In this document: positions 29,375-38,113 of the stretch, piece after piece | Layout: each line of letters starts with the position of its first letter | Position numbering within the stretch: the first letter of the stretch is position 1 | NCBI RefSeq assembly: GCF_037039395.1 | Contig: NZ_CP146242.1 | Span: 1,302,001 to 1,366,000 of the forward strand | Direction of reading: 5' to 3' | DNA length: 64,000 nt | DNA from: Agrobacterium vitis | GTDB lineage: Bacteria; Pseudomonadota; Alphaproteobacteria; Rhizobiales; Rhizobiaceae | Notes under the pieces: generated by a model | The model's input: only the letters and a program-made list of their open reading frames with translations | Database searches by the model: none | What the model was told of the DNA's origin: nothing | Program-made: the position numbers and the translations under genes

Positions 29375-30652
29375 ATGTCTCGACCATTCATGATCGGCGC
29401 CGGACTGGCGCTTTTCATCGCTTCGACCAGCTTTGCGGCTCCGGCAGCGAAAGCGCCGGAAGCGGACGCGGTATTGAAGCATTACGCAGAGCTGGCGGAG
29501 GCGAAATACCAGGATTCGCTCACCACAGCCAAGACGCTGGATGCCGCCGTTGACGCGCTCCTCGCCAAGCCCAGCAAGTCGACGCTCAACAAGGCCCGCT
29601 CCGCCTGGATCAAGGCGCGCGTGCCCTATCAGCAGTCGGAAGTCTATCGCTTCGGCAACAAGATCGTCGATGACTGGGAAGGCAAGGTCAATGCCTGGCC
29701 GCTGGACGAAGGCCTGATCGACTATGTCGATAAATCCTACGGTACTGAGAGCGATACCAATGCGCTGTACACTGCCAATGTGATTGCCAATACCAAGATC
29801 AAGATCAACGGCGAAGAGGTGGATGCCACCAATCTGACACCGGATTTCCTGGCCAACAAGCTACAGGAAGCCGGTGGCGTCGAAGCCAATGTGGCAACCG
29901 GCTACCATGCCATCGAATTCCTGCTCTGGGGCCAGGACCTGAACGGCACTGGCCCAGGCGCCGGCAACCGTCCCTTTACCGATTACGACCTGAAGAATTG
30001 CACCGGCGGTCATTGCGACCGACGCGCCCAATATCTGAAGTCGGCCTCGACCCTGCTGGTCTCCGATCTTCAGGAAATGGTCGATGCCTGGAAGCCGGAA
30101 GGCGAAGCAACCAAGACCTTGCTGGCCGATCCAACCTCCGGCCTCAAAGCTATTTTGACCGGCATGGGCTCGCTGTCCTACGGCGAACTGGCCGGCGAGC
30201 GGATGAAGCTCGGCCTGCTGCTGCACGATCCGGAAGAAGAGCATGACTGCTTCTCCGACAACACCCATAATTCGCATTATTACGACGCACTCGGCATCCG
30301 CTCGGCCTATACCGGCAAATATACCCGCGTCGACGGCACCAAGATGACCGGCCCGTCTTTGTCGGACCTGGTTGCCGCCAAGGACAAGGCTCTGGACAAG
30401 GAAATGAAGTCCAAGCTGAACACCACCATGAAGGCGATGACCGCTCTCGTGAAGCGTGCCAAAACCGTCGAGCACTATGACCAGATGATTGCCGAGAACA
30501 ACAAGGAAGGCAATGCCACCGTTCAGGCTGGCATCGACGGCTTGATCGACCAGACCAAGTCGATCCAGCGCGTCGTGGCTGCCCTCGATCTCGGCGAAGT
30601 CAAGCTGGAAGGCTCCGACAGCCTCGACAACCCCAGCGCCGTCTTCAAGTAA
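29375..30652 (+). CDS. imelysin-family iron-regulated periplasmic protein (long form)
   Basis: The 425-residue protein has a signal peptide (IGAGLALFIASTSFA) and an imelysin-like double four-helix-bundle fold. Seen are VDALLAKPSKSTLNKARSAWIKARVPYQQSEVYRFG, the GYHAIEFLLWGQD (GxHxxE) motif near 174-186, and EEEHDCFSDNTHNSHYYDALGI. GxHxxE proteins are tied to iron handling. GAGGAG lies 5 bp before the ATG at 29375. It is the first gene of a run with a di-haem oxidoreductase, a second imelysin and DUF1513. Confidence 0.9.
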   Translation: MSRPFMIGAGLALFIASTSFAAPAAKAPEADAVLKHYAELAEAKYQDSLTTAKTLDAAVDALLAKPSKSTLNKARSAWIKARVPYQQSEVYRFGNKIVDDWEGKVNAWPLDEGLIDYVDKSYGTESDTNALYTANVIANTKIKINGEEVDATNLTPDFLANKLQEAGGVEANVATGYHAIEFLLWGQDLNGTGPGAGNRPFTDYDLKNCTGGHCDRRAQYLKSASTLLVSDLQEMVDAWKPEGEATKTLLADPTSGLKAILTGMGSLSYGELAGERMKLGLLLHDPEEEHDCFSDNTHNSHYYDALGIRSAYTGKYTRVDGTKMTGPSLSDLVAAKDKALDKEMKSKLNTTMKAMTALVKRAKTVEHYDQMIAENNKEGNATVQAGIDGLIDQTKSIQRVVAALDLGEVKLEGSDSLDNPSAVFK

Positions 30653-30669
30653 AATATCATTGAAAACAG

Positions 30670-30701
30670 ATGGCCGCTGCCCACCACCGGGCGGCGGCCA
30701 T
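30670..30701 (+). terminator. intercistronic hairpin after first imelysin gene
   Basis: ATGGCCGCTGCCC and GGGCGGCGGCCAT pair over 13 bp with one wobble around ACCACC. It starts 17 bp after the imelysin stop and is followed by CTCATAGGGA, the ribosome site of the next gene, without a U-tract. It is more likely a processing or partial-termination element than a full terminator. Confidence 0.6.
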
Positions 30702-30720
30702 TCTCATAGGGATGCCGAAC

Positions 30721-32256
30721 GTGCGGCTGAAGACAGCGACGATAATCCTGCTTGGCGGTGCCCTCCTGATGGGAAGCCTGCTCGAAAGCAGCCTGATGGC
30801 AGGCGCCTTTGCAGCGGAGCTGCGCCCGGATCTCACACCGGACGATCGCATCAAGGTCAATGCCGTTACAGTCCCCACCAATGACTTTTCAAAAGCCGAA
30901 GCCTTCGAGGCGATGACGGCGGGCGCTGCGAGTTCTACCGGTTCCGCCGATGCCAAGGCCTTTACCCATCCGCTCGCCACCTTGAGTTTCGAGCAGCAGC
31001 AGCAATTTTCACTTGGCGAAGCGCTTTTTCAGAAATTCTGGGTCTCCGCTCCCTCCTCCACCCAGGCCTCGGACGGGTTGGGGCCGCTGTTCAACGCCCG
31101 CTCCTGCGAAAGCTGCCATCAGCGCGGCGGTCGTGGCCATCCACCCGGACCGGATGGCGATGCCACCTCGATGTTTCTAAGACTGGCTCGACCCGCGCAT
31201 ACCGACGAGGAAAAGGCCGCGATTGCCGCCTTGAAGGCGCTAAATTTTGGCGATGACACCTATGGCCGGCAATTGCAGGACCGCGCCGTACCCGGTCTTG
31301 CCGCCGAAGGGCGGCTGGCCGTGACCTATCAACCGAAGACGGTGACGCTTGCCGGTGGTGAAACGGTAACGCTGCGGGTTCCCACCTACACTATCGACGC
31401 GCTCGGGTATGGTCCGATGGGAGCAGACACCACGCTATCGCCCCGCATCGCCAATCCGATGATCGGCATGGGCCTGATCGAGGCGATTGCCGACGAAGAT
31501 ATTCTGGCCAATGCCGAGCGGCAGGCCCAAGCGGGCAATGGCGTCTCGGGCACTGTTGCCAAGGTGCGCGATCATCTGAGCGGCGACATCAAGATCGGAC
31601 GTTTCGGCTGGAAGGCGGAAAACGCCACGGTCCGCGATCAGGCGGCGAGCGCCTTGGCCGGTGACATCGGCATCTCCTCTCCCGACGATCCGCGTCATGC
31701 AGGCGATTGCACGGCAAACCAGCCGCAATGCCTGGCAATGCCGAACGGCGTGCAGGCAAGGCTTGGCCCGGTCGAGGCACCGCCGCCGGTGCTGGATCTG
31801 ATGACCTTCTATAGCGAAACGCTGGCGCCTCCCAAGCGCCGCGACGTGACAAAACCCGAGGTTTTGGCGGGCAAGGCGCTGTTTTATGCATCCGGTTGCG
31901 CCAGCTGCCACCAGCCGAAATATGTGACGCGGCGCAATGCCGCCTACCCGGCCCTTTCCTTCCAGCTGATCTGGCCCTATTCCGATTTCCTGCTGCATGA
32001 TATGGGTCCCGATCTGGCCGATGGGCAACAGGTGGGATTGGCCAGCGGCCAGCAATGGCGCACGCCGCCGCTCTGGGGCCTCGGTCTCACAGCCAAAGTG
32101 GGCGGTCGCCAGGCCTATCTGCATGACGGGCGCGCCACCTCCCTGCCAGAAGCTGTTCTCTGGCACGGCGGCGAGGCGGAAAAAGCCCGCAACGCCTTTG
32201 CATCCATGACGCCGGGCGACCGCAAGGCGTTGATTACATTTCTGGAGTCACTCTGA
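30721..32256 (+). CDS. di-haem oxidoreductase, thiol-oxidoreductase (COG3488) type
   Basis: About 511 residues. A signal peptide (TATIILLGGALLMGSLL...GAFAAE) is followed by two c-type haem sites: ARSCESCHQRGGRGHPPG near 125-140 and YASGCASCHQPKY near 400-412. HDMGPDLADG and YLHDGRATSLPEAVLWHGGEA lie near the end, as in the family. The GTG at 30721 has AGGGA 8 bp upstream; ATGs at 30712 and 30670 are poorer, the latter lying inside a hairpin. The stop overlaps the next ATG. A role in oxidising or reducing iron for the imelysin partners is inference. Confidence 0.88.
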   Translation: MRLKTATIILLGGALLMGSLLESSLMAGAFAAELRPDLTPDDRIKVNAVTVPTNDFSKAEAFEAMTAGAASSTGSADAKAFTHPLATLSFEQQQQFSLGEALFQKFWVSAPSSTQASDGLGPLFNARSCESCHQRGGRGHPPGPDGDATSMFLRLARPAHTDEEKAAIAALKALNFGDDTYGRQLQDRAVPGLAAEGRLAVTYQPKTVTLAGGETVTLRVPTYTIDALGYGPMGADTTLSPRIANPMIGMGLIEAIADEDILANAERQAQAGNGVSGTVAKVRDHLSGDIKIGRFGWKAENATVRDQAASALAGDIGISSPDDPRHAGDCTANQPQCLAMPNGVQARLGPVEAPPPVLDLMTFYSETLAPPKRRDVTKPEVLAGKALFYASGCASCHQPKYVTRRNAAYPALSFQLIWPYSDFLLHDMGPDLADGQQVGLASGQQWRTPPLWGLGLTAKVGGRQAYLHDGRATSLPEAVLWHGGEAEKARNAFASMTPGDRKALITFLESL

Positions 32257-33380
32257 TGTCGCTTGCAAACCGCCCGGGCTTTCTTCTCACCCTCACGCTC
32301 TGCTTCTCGGCCATCCAGCCGCTTGCCTTGCGGGCGCAGGATGCCGCACCCCATGCCAGCGCCCTGCAAACCGAAGCGGTTGCGGGCGTAATGGAAAAGA
32401 CCGTGGATGGTTTCATCCGCCCCGGGTATCGCACCTTTCTTGACAAGGCCAAGGCCCTGCATGCCGGGATGAACACCCTTTGCACCGCCCCGTCCGACGC
32501 CTCCGTCAAAGCGGCGAAGGATGGCTTTGAGCAAGCCGTGCGCGCCTGGGCGCGGATCGAGATCGTCCGGGTCGGGCCGGTGATCGAGGAAAACCGCTTT
32601 GAGCACATCCTGTTTTACCCGGACCGCAAGGGGCTGGCGCTGAAGCAGATCCAGGGCGCCATTGCCTCCAATGACGACAGCTTCACCAAGCCTGAAGCCC
32701 TGCATGAGAAAAGCGTGGCGATCCAGGGTCTTGGCGCGCTGGAATATGTCCTCTACGGCACCGGCTCCGAGACTTTGAACCAGGCAGACGGTGCATTCCG
32801 CTGCCGCTATGGCGCAGCAATTGCTGGCAATATCGAAAACATGGCAGGCGAACTTTCCAGCCTCTGGGAAGCGCCCGGCGGCATCCAGACGGCCTGGAAG
32901 CAGCCCGGTCCGAACAATGATGTCTTCCGCACCCCATCGGAGGCCGTCACCGGCCTGCTCGGCATTCTCGTCCACGGAACCGAGACCGTGCGCGACGAGC
33001 GGATCGAAACATTCTTCAAAGGTGCAGGGGGCCGTATCGCGCCCAAGCAGGCGATTTTCTGGCGCTCCGGCCTGACCTTCGTCAGCATGCAGGAAAACCT
33101 GACCGGCATCAAACAGCTTCTCAACGACACAGGGGCTGCAAACCTGTTGCCGGAGGGCAAGCGAGGCGTGATCACCGCCATCAATACCCAGGCCGATCGG
33201 CTGATCCAGACCACCCAATCCATCACACCGGATGTGGAGGCGGCCGTCGGCCAACCCGACAACCGCAAGAAGCTGGTCAGCCTGCTCGATGACAGCCGCA
33301 GCATGATCACCGATCTCAGCGACGGACTGGGCGGCGGCGTCGGCCTCAGCGCCGGTTTTTCCTTCGCGGACGGGGATTGA
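32256..33380 (+). CDS. imelysin-family protein (short form)
   Basis: The 374-residue periplasmic protein has a signal peptide (LLTLTLCFSAIQPLALRAQ) and an imelysin fold: FEQAVRAWARIEIVRVGPVIEENRFEHILFYPD, then VAIQGLGALEYVLYG, which is the variant site (GxxxxE) replacing GxHxxE. Its start overlaps the oxidoreductase stop. It is a distant paralogue of the imelysin at 29375 and lacks that protein's His, so the two probably do different jobs. Confidence 0.88.
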   Translation: MSLANRPGFLLTLTLCFSAIQPLALRAQDAAPHASALQTEAVAGVMEKTVDGFIRPGYRTFLDKAKALHAGMNTLCTAPSDASVKAAKDGFEQAVRAWARIEIVRVGPVIEENRFEHILFYPDRKGLALKQIQGAIASNDDSFTKPEALHEKSVAIQGLGALEYVLYGTGSETLNQADGAFRCRYGAAIAGNIENMAGELSSLWEAPGGIQTAWKQPGPNNDVFRTPSEAVTGLLGILVHGTETVRDERIETFFKGAGGRIAPKQAIFWRSGLTFVSMQENLTGIKQLLNDTGAANLLPEGKRGVITAINTQADRLIQTTQSITPDVEAAVGQPDNRKKLVSLLDDSRSMITDLSDGLGGGVGLSAGFSFADGD

Positions 33381-33385
33381 TCCCG

Positions 33386-34456
33386 ATGCGCGGCGCATTG
33401 ATGGACCGGCGACACTTTCTCAAAGCCGCAGGCGCCGTTTATCTGGCCGGGCTGACAACGGCGCAGGCGCAGATCCTGACGGCAACCGATGCCGTCTATG
33501 CCTCCGCCTTTCGTGGCCAAGATGGATCGTTTGGCGCCGCCTTGCTCAGCGAAGATGGGCGGATCGTTACGCGCGTCGCTCTGCCAGGCCGCGCCCATGG
33601 GCTTGCGGCCAGCGCCAGTAAGGTGGCTGCCTTTGCGAGGCGTCCCGGCACATTCGTCTTCATCTTCGACCGGCAACAGCAGGTGTCGCCTATTGTCGTC
33701 AACGCACCGGCGGGCCGCCATTTCTACGGCCACGGGCATTTTTCGCCCGATGGCAAGCTACTCTATGCCAGTGAGAACGATTTCGACAACAATCGCGGCA
33801 TGATCGGGCTTTACGATGCGACTGACGGATTTCGCCGGATCGGCGAATTTTCCGCCCATGGCATTGGCACCCATGACATGAGCGTCAGCGATGACGGCAG
33901 CCTGCTGATCATCGCCAATGGCGGCATTGAGACCAATCCCGATTTTGGCCGAACCAAGCTCAATCTCGACCATATGCAACCATCTCTGGTGCTGGCCGAT
34001 GCCAGGACCGGCGCATTGATCGAAAAACATGAGCTGCCCGAAGCCCTGCGCCAGCTTTCCACCCGGCATATCGATCTCGATGCGCGTGGCCGGATCTGGT
34101 TTGCCTGCCAGTATGAAGGCCCACGCCGCGACCTGCCGCCGCTGGTCGGCCATCTCAGGCGGGGCGAAGCGCTGCACTGGCTCGATCTGCCGCCGGATAT
34201 CACCCGTGGGCTTGCCAATTATGTCGGGGCGATTGCCGTCAACCGTCGCGAGGGATTGGTCGGCATCACCTCGCCGAATGGCGGTCTCTCGGTAACGCTG
34301 GATGCCGACAGCGGCAAGGTGCTGAACACCGCCAGCCTGAGCGAGGCGGCCGGTATTGCGCCTGCCGCCCATGGCTTTGCGACGTCCTCCTATGATGGCA
34401 GGTTCCTGGACAGGTCCGAGGCCGTGAACTGGGACCAGCACATCATTCGCATCTGA
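33386..34456 (+). CDS. DUF1513-family secreted beta-propeller-like protein
   Basis: About 356 residues. The start MRGALMDRRHFLKAAGAVYLAG carries a DRRHFLK segment, a Tat-like export signal with only one Arg pair. The rest has repeated blade-like units: YASAFRGQDGSFGAALLSEDG, YGHGHFSPDGKLLYASENDFD, GTHDMSVSDDGSLLIIANGGI, and HIDLDARGRIWFACQYEG. DUF1513 proteins accompany imelysins in many proteobacteria and their function is unknown. GGGGA lies at good spacing before the ATG at 33386; ATG 33401 is the alternative. It overlaps or abuts the imelysin stop region. Confidence 0.88.
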   Translation: MRGALMDRRHFLKAAGAVYLAGLTTAQAQILTATDAVYASAFRGQDGSFGAALLSEDGRIVTRVALPGRAHGLAASASKVAAFARRPGTFVFIFDRQQQVSPIVVNAPAGRHFYGHGHFSPDGKLLYASENDFDNNRGMIGLYDATDGFRRIGEFSAHGIGTHDMSVSDDGSLLIIANGGIETNPDFGRTKLNLDHMQPSLVLADARTGALIEKHELPEALRQLSTRHIDLDARGRIWFACQYEGPRRDLPPLVGHLRRGEALHWLDLPPDITRGLANYVGAIAVNRREGLVGITSPNGGLSVTLDADSGKVLNTASLSEAAGIAPAAHGFATSSYDGRFLDRSEAVNWDQHIIRI

Positions 34457-34507
34457 GGATGGCTTGTCCCCTTCCATCCCGGGCACGATGCTATAGATAG
34501 TCACGTT

Positions 34508-34972
34508 ATGCGCAGCGCTCTCACCAATCTCATCTTCATGGCCGCCGTTACCGGTATCGGCATCCTGATCGGTCTGACCAATCTGCCAGGCGACTGGTAT
34601 GACGGACTGGAAAAGCCTTTCTTCAATCCGCCGGGCTGGATCTTCGGGCCGGTCTGGACTGTGCTTTACGTGCTGATCGGCCTTGCAGGCGGCCGGATCT
34701 GGCAGCGGATGCGACGATCACAGAGCGCATCGCGCGTCATGGCGCTGTGGTTCGGCCAGATGCTGCTGAATTTCCTCTGGTCTCCGGCTTTCTTCGGCGC
34801 ACACAGCACCGGTCTTGGCCTGATTGTCATTCTGCCGATGCTGGCGCTGATCCTCGCCTTTGTCTGGCAGGTCCGGCGCCTGGACCGGGTGGCGATGCTG
34901 TGTTTCATCCCCTATGCCGCCTGGGTTGCTTTCGCCACCGTGCTGAACGCCACGCTTTTCCTGCTGAATTGA
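34508..34972 (+). CDS. tspO: TspO/MBR tryptophan-rich sensory protein
   Basis: The 154-residue membrane protein has five predicted helices. LPGDWYDGLEKPFFNPPGWIFGPVWTVLYVLIGLAGGRIW is the first conserved loop, with the WxPPxxxFxxVWxxLY pattern, and LWFGQMLLNFLWSPAFFG the second. TspO proteins bind porphyrins and regulate tetrapyrrole metabolism in some alphaproteobacteria. Its place just after an iron/haem-type cluster fits, but co-transcription is not shown (50-bp gap). Confidence 0.92.
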   Translation: MRSALTNLIFMAAVTGIGILIGLTNLPGDWYDGLEKPFFNPPGWIFGPVWTVLYVLIGLAGGRIWQRMRRSQSASRVMALWFGQMLLNFLWSPAFFGAHSTGLGLIVILPMLALILAFVWQVRRLDRVAMLCFIPYAAWVAFATVLNATLFLLN

Positions 34973-35099
34973 TCGCTGCTGTCGCAAAACCGCCGCGGCC
35001 AAACCCCATCAACAGGCTTGCCGCCGCATCAACGGGCTTGTCGAACGGGTTCTGACATGCCAAATGGCAGGCAGACGAGAGGAAAGAGGCGGCAGCCAC

Positions 35100-35537
35100 A
35101 TGGACGCGGATATCCAGCAGCGGATCACGGCAAGCTTTGCACGGCAGGGCGCCATGCAGACCATCGGCGCGGAACTGACCCGCATCAGCCATAAACTGGT
35201 GGAAATCGAGCTGGCGTTTCACGACAAGCTCACCCAGCAGCATGGCTTCCTGCATGCAGGCGTGATTTCCGCCGCTCTCGACACGGCTTGCAGCTATGCC
35301 GCCTATACGGTGATCGCACCGGAGACCTCACTGCTGACCATCGAATTCAAGGTCAACATGATGTCGCCCGGGCGCGGCGACCGTTTTCTGTTTCGTGGCG
35401 AGATCACCAAGCCCGGCTCCACCATTATCGTCGCCGATGGCCGTGGCTATGCCATCTCCGACGGCCCAGCCAAATTGATTGCCTCGATGACCAGCACAAT
35501 GATGGTGATGCGGGGCCGTGAGGATATCAGGGAATGA
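35100..35537 (+). CDS. PaaI/YigI-type hotdog thioesterase
   Basis: The 145-residue single-hotdog protein has HDKLTQQHGFLHAGVISAALDTACSYAA, where the HGG...D-like site is HGFLHAG with a following Asp, and LLTIEFKVNMMSPGRGDRF. Both are typical of the PaaI-like acyl-CoA thioesterase family. The ATG at 35100 follows GAGG; the upstream in-frame start at 35064 adds non-conserved residues. The stop overlaps the next gene by 4 bp. Its substrate is unknown. Confidence 0.85.
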   Translation: MDADIQQRITASFARQGAMQTIGAELTRISHKLVEIELAFHDKLTQQHGFLHAGVISAALDTACSYAAYTVIAPETSLLTIEFKVNMMSPGRGDRFLFRGEITKPGSTIIVADGRGYAISDGPAKLIASMTSTMMVMRGREDIRE

Positions 35538-36172
35538 CGTTTGATCTGAAATCGGTGTGCAGCAAGTCCATTCTGTTCGTCATGGCCGTCGATGCCGAAT
35601 ATGGTCCGCTCCTGCGCCTGCGCATCCAGCCACTGATGACCGGGGTCGGTCCGGTGGAAAGCGCCATTGTTACCACCAATGCCCTAAGAGATCTCCAGGC
35701 GGCTGGGACGCTTCCCGATCTCGTGGTATCGCTGGGTTCGGCAGGCTCGGCACGGCTGGAGCAGACCGCGGTCTACCAGGTCTCCTCGGTCGCCTACCGG
35801 GATATGGACGCCTCGCCGCTCGGCTTCGAGAAAGGTCGTACGCCGTTCCTCGATCTGCCTGCCACGGTGGACCTGCCGCTGCGCATTCCCGGCGTTTCCG
35901 TGGCCAGCCTGTCGACCGGCGGCAATATCGTCTCAGGCCCTGTCTATGACAGCATCGCTGCAGACATGGTCGATATGGAAACCTATGCGGTGCTGCGCGC
36001 CTGCCAGGCCTTCAACCTGCCGCTGATCGGCCTTCGCGGCATTTCCGATGGCAAGGCGGAGCTGAAACATGTCGGCGACTGGACGGAATATCTTGGTGTT
36101 GTTGACCGCAATCTGGCCCAGGCGGTGGACGCGCTGGTCAAGGCGCTGGAAGACGGCGTCTTTTGGTTCTGA
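35534..36172 (+). CDS. 5'-methylthioadenosine/S-adenosylhomocysteine nucleosidase-like protein
   Basis: The 212-residue phosphorylase/nucleosidase-fold protein hydrolyses adenine nucleosides in its family. VMAVDAEYGPLL, TGVGPVESAIVTTNAL, VSLGSAGSA and DMETYAVLRACQAFNLPLIGLRGISD (near 150-175) hold the conserved Glu and Asp. It is somewhat shorter than MtnN (about 230). The ATG overlaps the thioesterase stop. Confidence 0.85.
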   Translation: MTFDLKSVCSKSILFVMAVDAEYGPLLRLRIQPLMTGVGPVESAIVTTNALRDLQAAGTLPDLVVSLGSAGSARLEQTAVYQVSSVAYRDMDASPLGFEKGRTPFLDLPATVDLPLRIPGVSVASLSTGGNIVSGPVYDSIAADMVDMETYAVLRACQAFNLPLIGLRGISDGKAELKHVGDWTEYLGVVDRNLAQAVDALVKALEDGVFWF

Positions 36173-36256
36173 TCCGGCCCAGCCGAACAAGAGATTTTTT
36201 GCCATGCCGGCATTTCCCGGATTGCCACGGACACCGCTTTTCATTAAAGGCTCGAC

Positions 36257-37819
36257 ATGACCCAGACAGCACATCCCGACAGCGTTCTCATCATCGATTT
36301 CGGCAGCCAGGTAACGCAGCTGATTGCGCGGCGCGTTCGTGAAACCGGCGTGTATTGCGAAATCGTCCCTTTCCAGTCATCCGAAGAGGGCTTCGCGCGG
36401 TTGAAGCCAAAAGCGGTTATCCTGTCTGGAAGCCCCGCCTCGGCACTGGATGAAGGCAGCCCCCGCGTTCCCCAGGTGATTTTCGACAGCGGCCTGCCGA
36501 TCTTCGGCATCTGCTATGGCCAGCAAACCATCTGCGCCCAGCTTGGCGGCAAGGTGGAAGCCGGACATCACCGCGAATTCGGCCGCGCCTTCCTTGAAAT
36601 CGAGCAGGATTGCAAGCTGTTCGAGGGTCTCTGGTCGGTTGGCTCGCGTCACCAGGTCTGGATGTCGCATGGCGACCGCGTTACCGCGATCCCGCCCGGC
36701 TTTCGGGTTCTGGCCACCTCGTCCAATGCGCCCTTCGCGTTCATTGCCGATGAGGCCCGCAAATATTACGCCGTCCAGTTCCACCCGGAAGTGGTGCATA
36801 CGCCTGACGGCGCCAAGCTGATCCAGAATTTCGTCCATAATATCGCTGGCATTACCGGCGACTGGAGCATGTCGGCCTACCGCGCCAAAGCGGTCGAGCA
36901 GATCCGCACCCAGGTCGGTGACAAGCGGGTGATCTGCGCCTTGTCCGGCGGCGTCGATAGCTCGGTCGCAGCCCTGCTGATCCATGAGGCGGTCGGCGAC
37001 CAGCTGACCTGCATCCTGGTCGACCACGGCCTGATGCGCAAGAACGAGGCGGCGGATGTCGTTGCCATGTTCAAGGAACATTACAATCTCCATCTGATCC
37101 ATGTCGATGCCATCGACCGCTTCGTCGGCGAGCTGGAAGGTGTTTCCGACCCGGAAACCAAGCGCAAGATCATTGGCCGCCTGTTCATCGAGACCTTCGA
37201 GGAAGAAGCCAAGAAGCTCGGCGGCGCCGATTTCCTCGGCCAGGGCACGCTCTATCCTGACGTCATCGAAAGCGTCTCCTTCTCCGGCGGCCCGTCTGTC
37301 ACCATCAAGAGCCACCACAATGTCGGCGGCCTTCCGGACCGGATGAACATGAAGCTGGTGGAACCGCTACGCGAATTGTTCAAGGACGAAGTGCGCGTTC
37401 TGGGCAAGGAGCTTGGCCTGCCCGACTCATTCATTGGCCGCCATCCCTTCCCCGGCCCAGGCCTTGCCATCCGCTGCCCCGGCGGTGTCACCCGCGAAAA
37501 GCTCGATATTCTGCGCGAAGCCGACGCCATCTATCTCGACGAAATCCGCAAGGCTGGCCTTTATGACGCCATCTGGCAGGCCTTCGCCGTGCTGCTGCCA
37601 GTCCAGACCGTCGGCGTGATGGGCGATGGCCGCACCTATGAATTCGTCTGCGCACTGCGCGCCGTCACCTCCGTCGACGGCATGACCGCCGACTTCTACC
37701 ACTATGACATGGAATTCCTCGGCCGCGCCGCCACCCGCATCATCAACGAAGTGCGTGGCATAAACCGCGTCGTCTATGACGTGACATCCAAGCCGCCCGG
37801 CACGATTGAGTGGGAATGA
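36257..37819 (+). CDS. guaA: GMP synthase (glutamine-hydrolysing)
   Basis: The 520-residue enzyme aminates XMP to GMP. An N-terminal class-I glutamine amidotransferase has the nucleophile Cys in FGICYGQQ (near 88), with His and Glu in VQFHPEV. An ATP-pyrophosphatase domain (about 205-400) has the P-loop [10 protein letters not shown], and a C-terminal dimerisation domain ends KPPGTIEWE. The gene is intact. Its 3' end is a known integration hotspot for genomic islands in many bacteria, and an integrase follows 294 bp downstream here. Confidence 0.97.
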   Translation: MTQTAHPDSVLIIDFGSQVTQLIARRVRETGVYCEIVPFQSSEEGFARLKPKAVILSGSPASALDEGSPRVPQVIFDSGLPIFGICYGQQTICAQLGGKVEAGHHREFGRAFLEIEQDCKLFEGLWSVGSRHQVWMSHGDRVTAIPPGFRVLATSSNAPFAFIADEARKYYAVQFHPEVVHTPDGAKLIQNFVHNIAGITGDWSMSAYRAKAVEQIRTQVGDKRVICALSGGVDSSVAALLIHEAVGDQLTCILVDHGLMRKNEAADVVAMFKEHYNLHLIHVDAIDRFVGELEGVSDPETKRKIIGRLFIETFEEEAKKLGGADFLGQGTLYPDVIESVSFSGGPSVTIKSHHNVGGLPDRMNMKLVEPLRELFKDEVRVLGKELGLPDSFIGRHPFPGPGLAIRCPGGVTREKLDILREADAIYLDEIRKAGLYDAIWQAFAVLLPVQTVGVMGDGRTYEFVCALRAVTSVDGMTADFYHYDMEFLGRAATRIINEVRGINRVVYDVTSKPPGTIEWE

Positions 37820-37836
37820 TTCAGGCCCATCCAAAC

Positions 37837-37941
37837 GCCGCCGAATTTACGCTGAGATACGACTTAACGCACTGAAAATAAAAATAAATTCTTCCTATGC
37901 CTATCGACATCTATCGGTGGGCATAGATCGCGTTCGGCGGC
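37837..37941. repeat. nested inverted repeats downstream of guaA
   Basis: GCCGCCGAA (37837-37845) is the inverse of TTCGGCGGC (37933-37941), and inside this CTATGCC (37895-37901) is the inverse of GGCATAG (37920-37926). The inner pair may terminate guaA; the outer pair brackets the first 100 bp of the island. The whole stretch 37820-38113 has no gene. Confidence 0.6.
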
Positions 37942-37983
37942 CTCGCTGACGGGCCCCGCCCCCATTGATTAACCGGAAAAACG

Positions 37984-38096
37984 AAAGTACCGTCAGGTCA
38001 AACGAGGCTCATGACGGTACTTTTTTCGAACTAATACGCTGAAATATAAGCGTTTTCGACGACATCAGCCTTCAAAAACCGCGTGACGGTACTTTT
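37984..38096. repeat. three copies of TGACGGTACTTT upstream of the integrase
   Basis: The 12-bp word is at 37984-37995 (inverted), 38012-38023 (direct) and 38084-38095 (direct), the last ending 18 bp before the integrase ATG. The arrangement suits integrase arm-type sites or operators for an excisionase/AlpA-type regulator. This is inferred from position only. Confidence 0.7.
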
Positions 38097-38113
38097 CCGC
38101 GAGGAGGCCCGAA

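Noticed and set aside
32115..33398. 427-codon minus-strand frame
   Set aside because: It lies wholly opposite the second imelysin gene, whose family match and tight operon spacing are clear.
35006..35044. Imperfect tandem copy of CATCAACAGGCTTGCCG
   Set aside because: Two degenerate copies in a short gap, probably drift; not enough to call an element.
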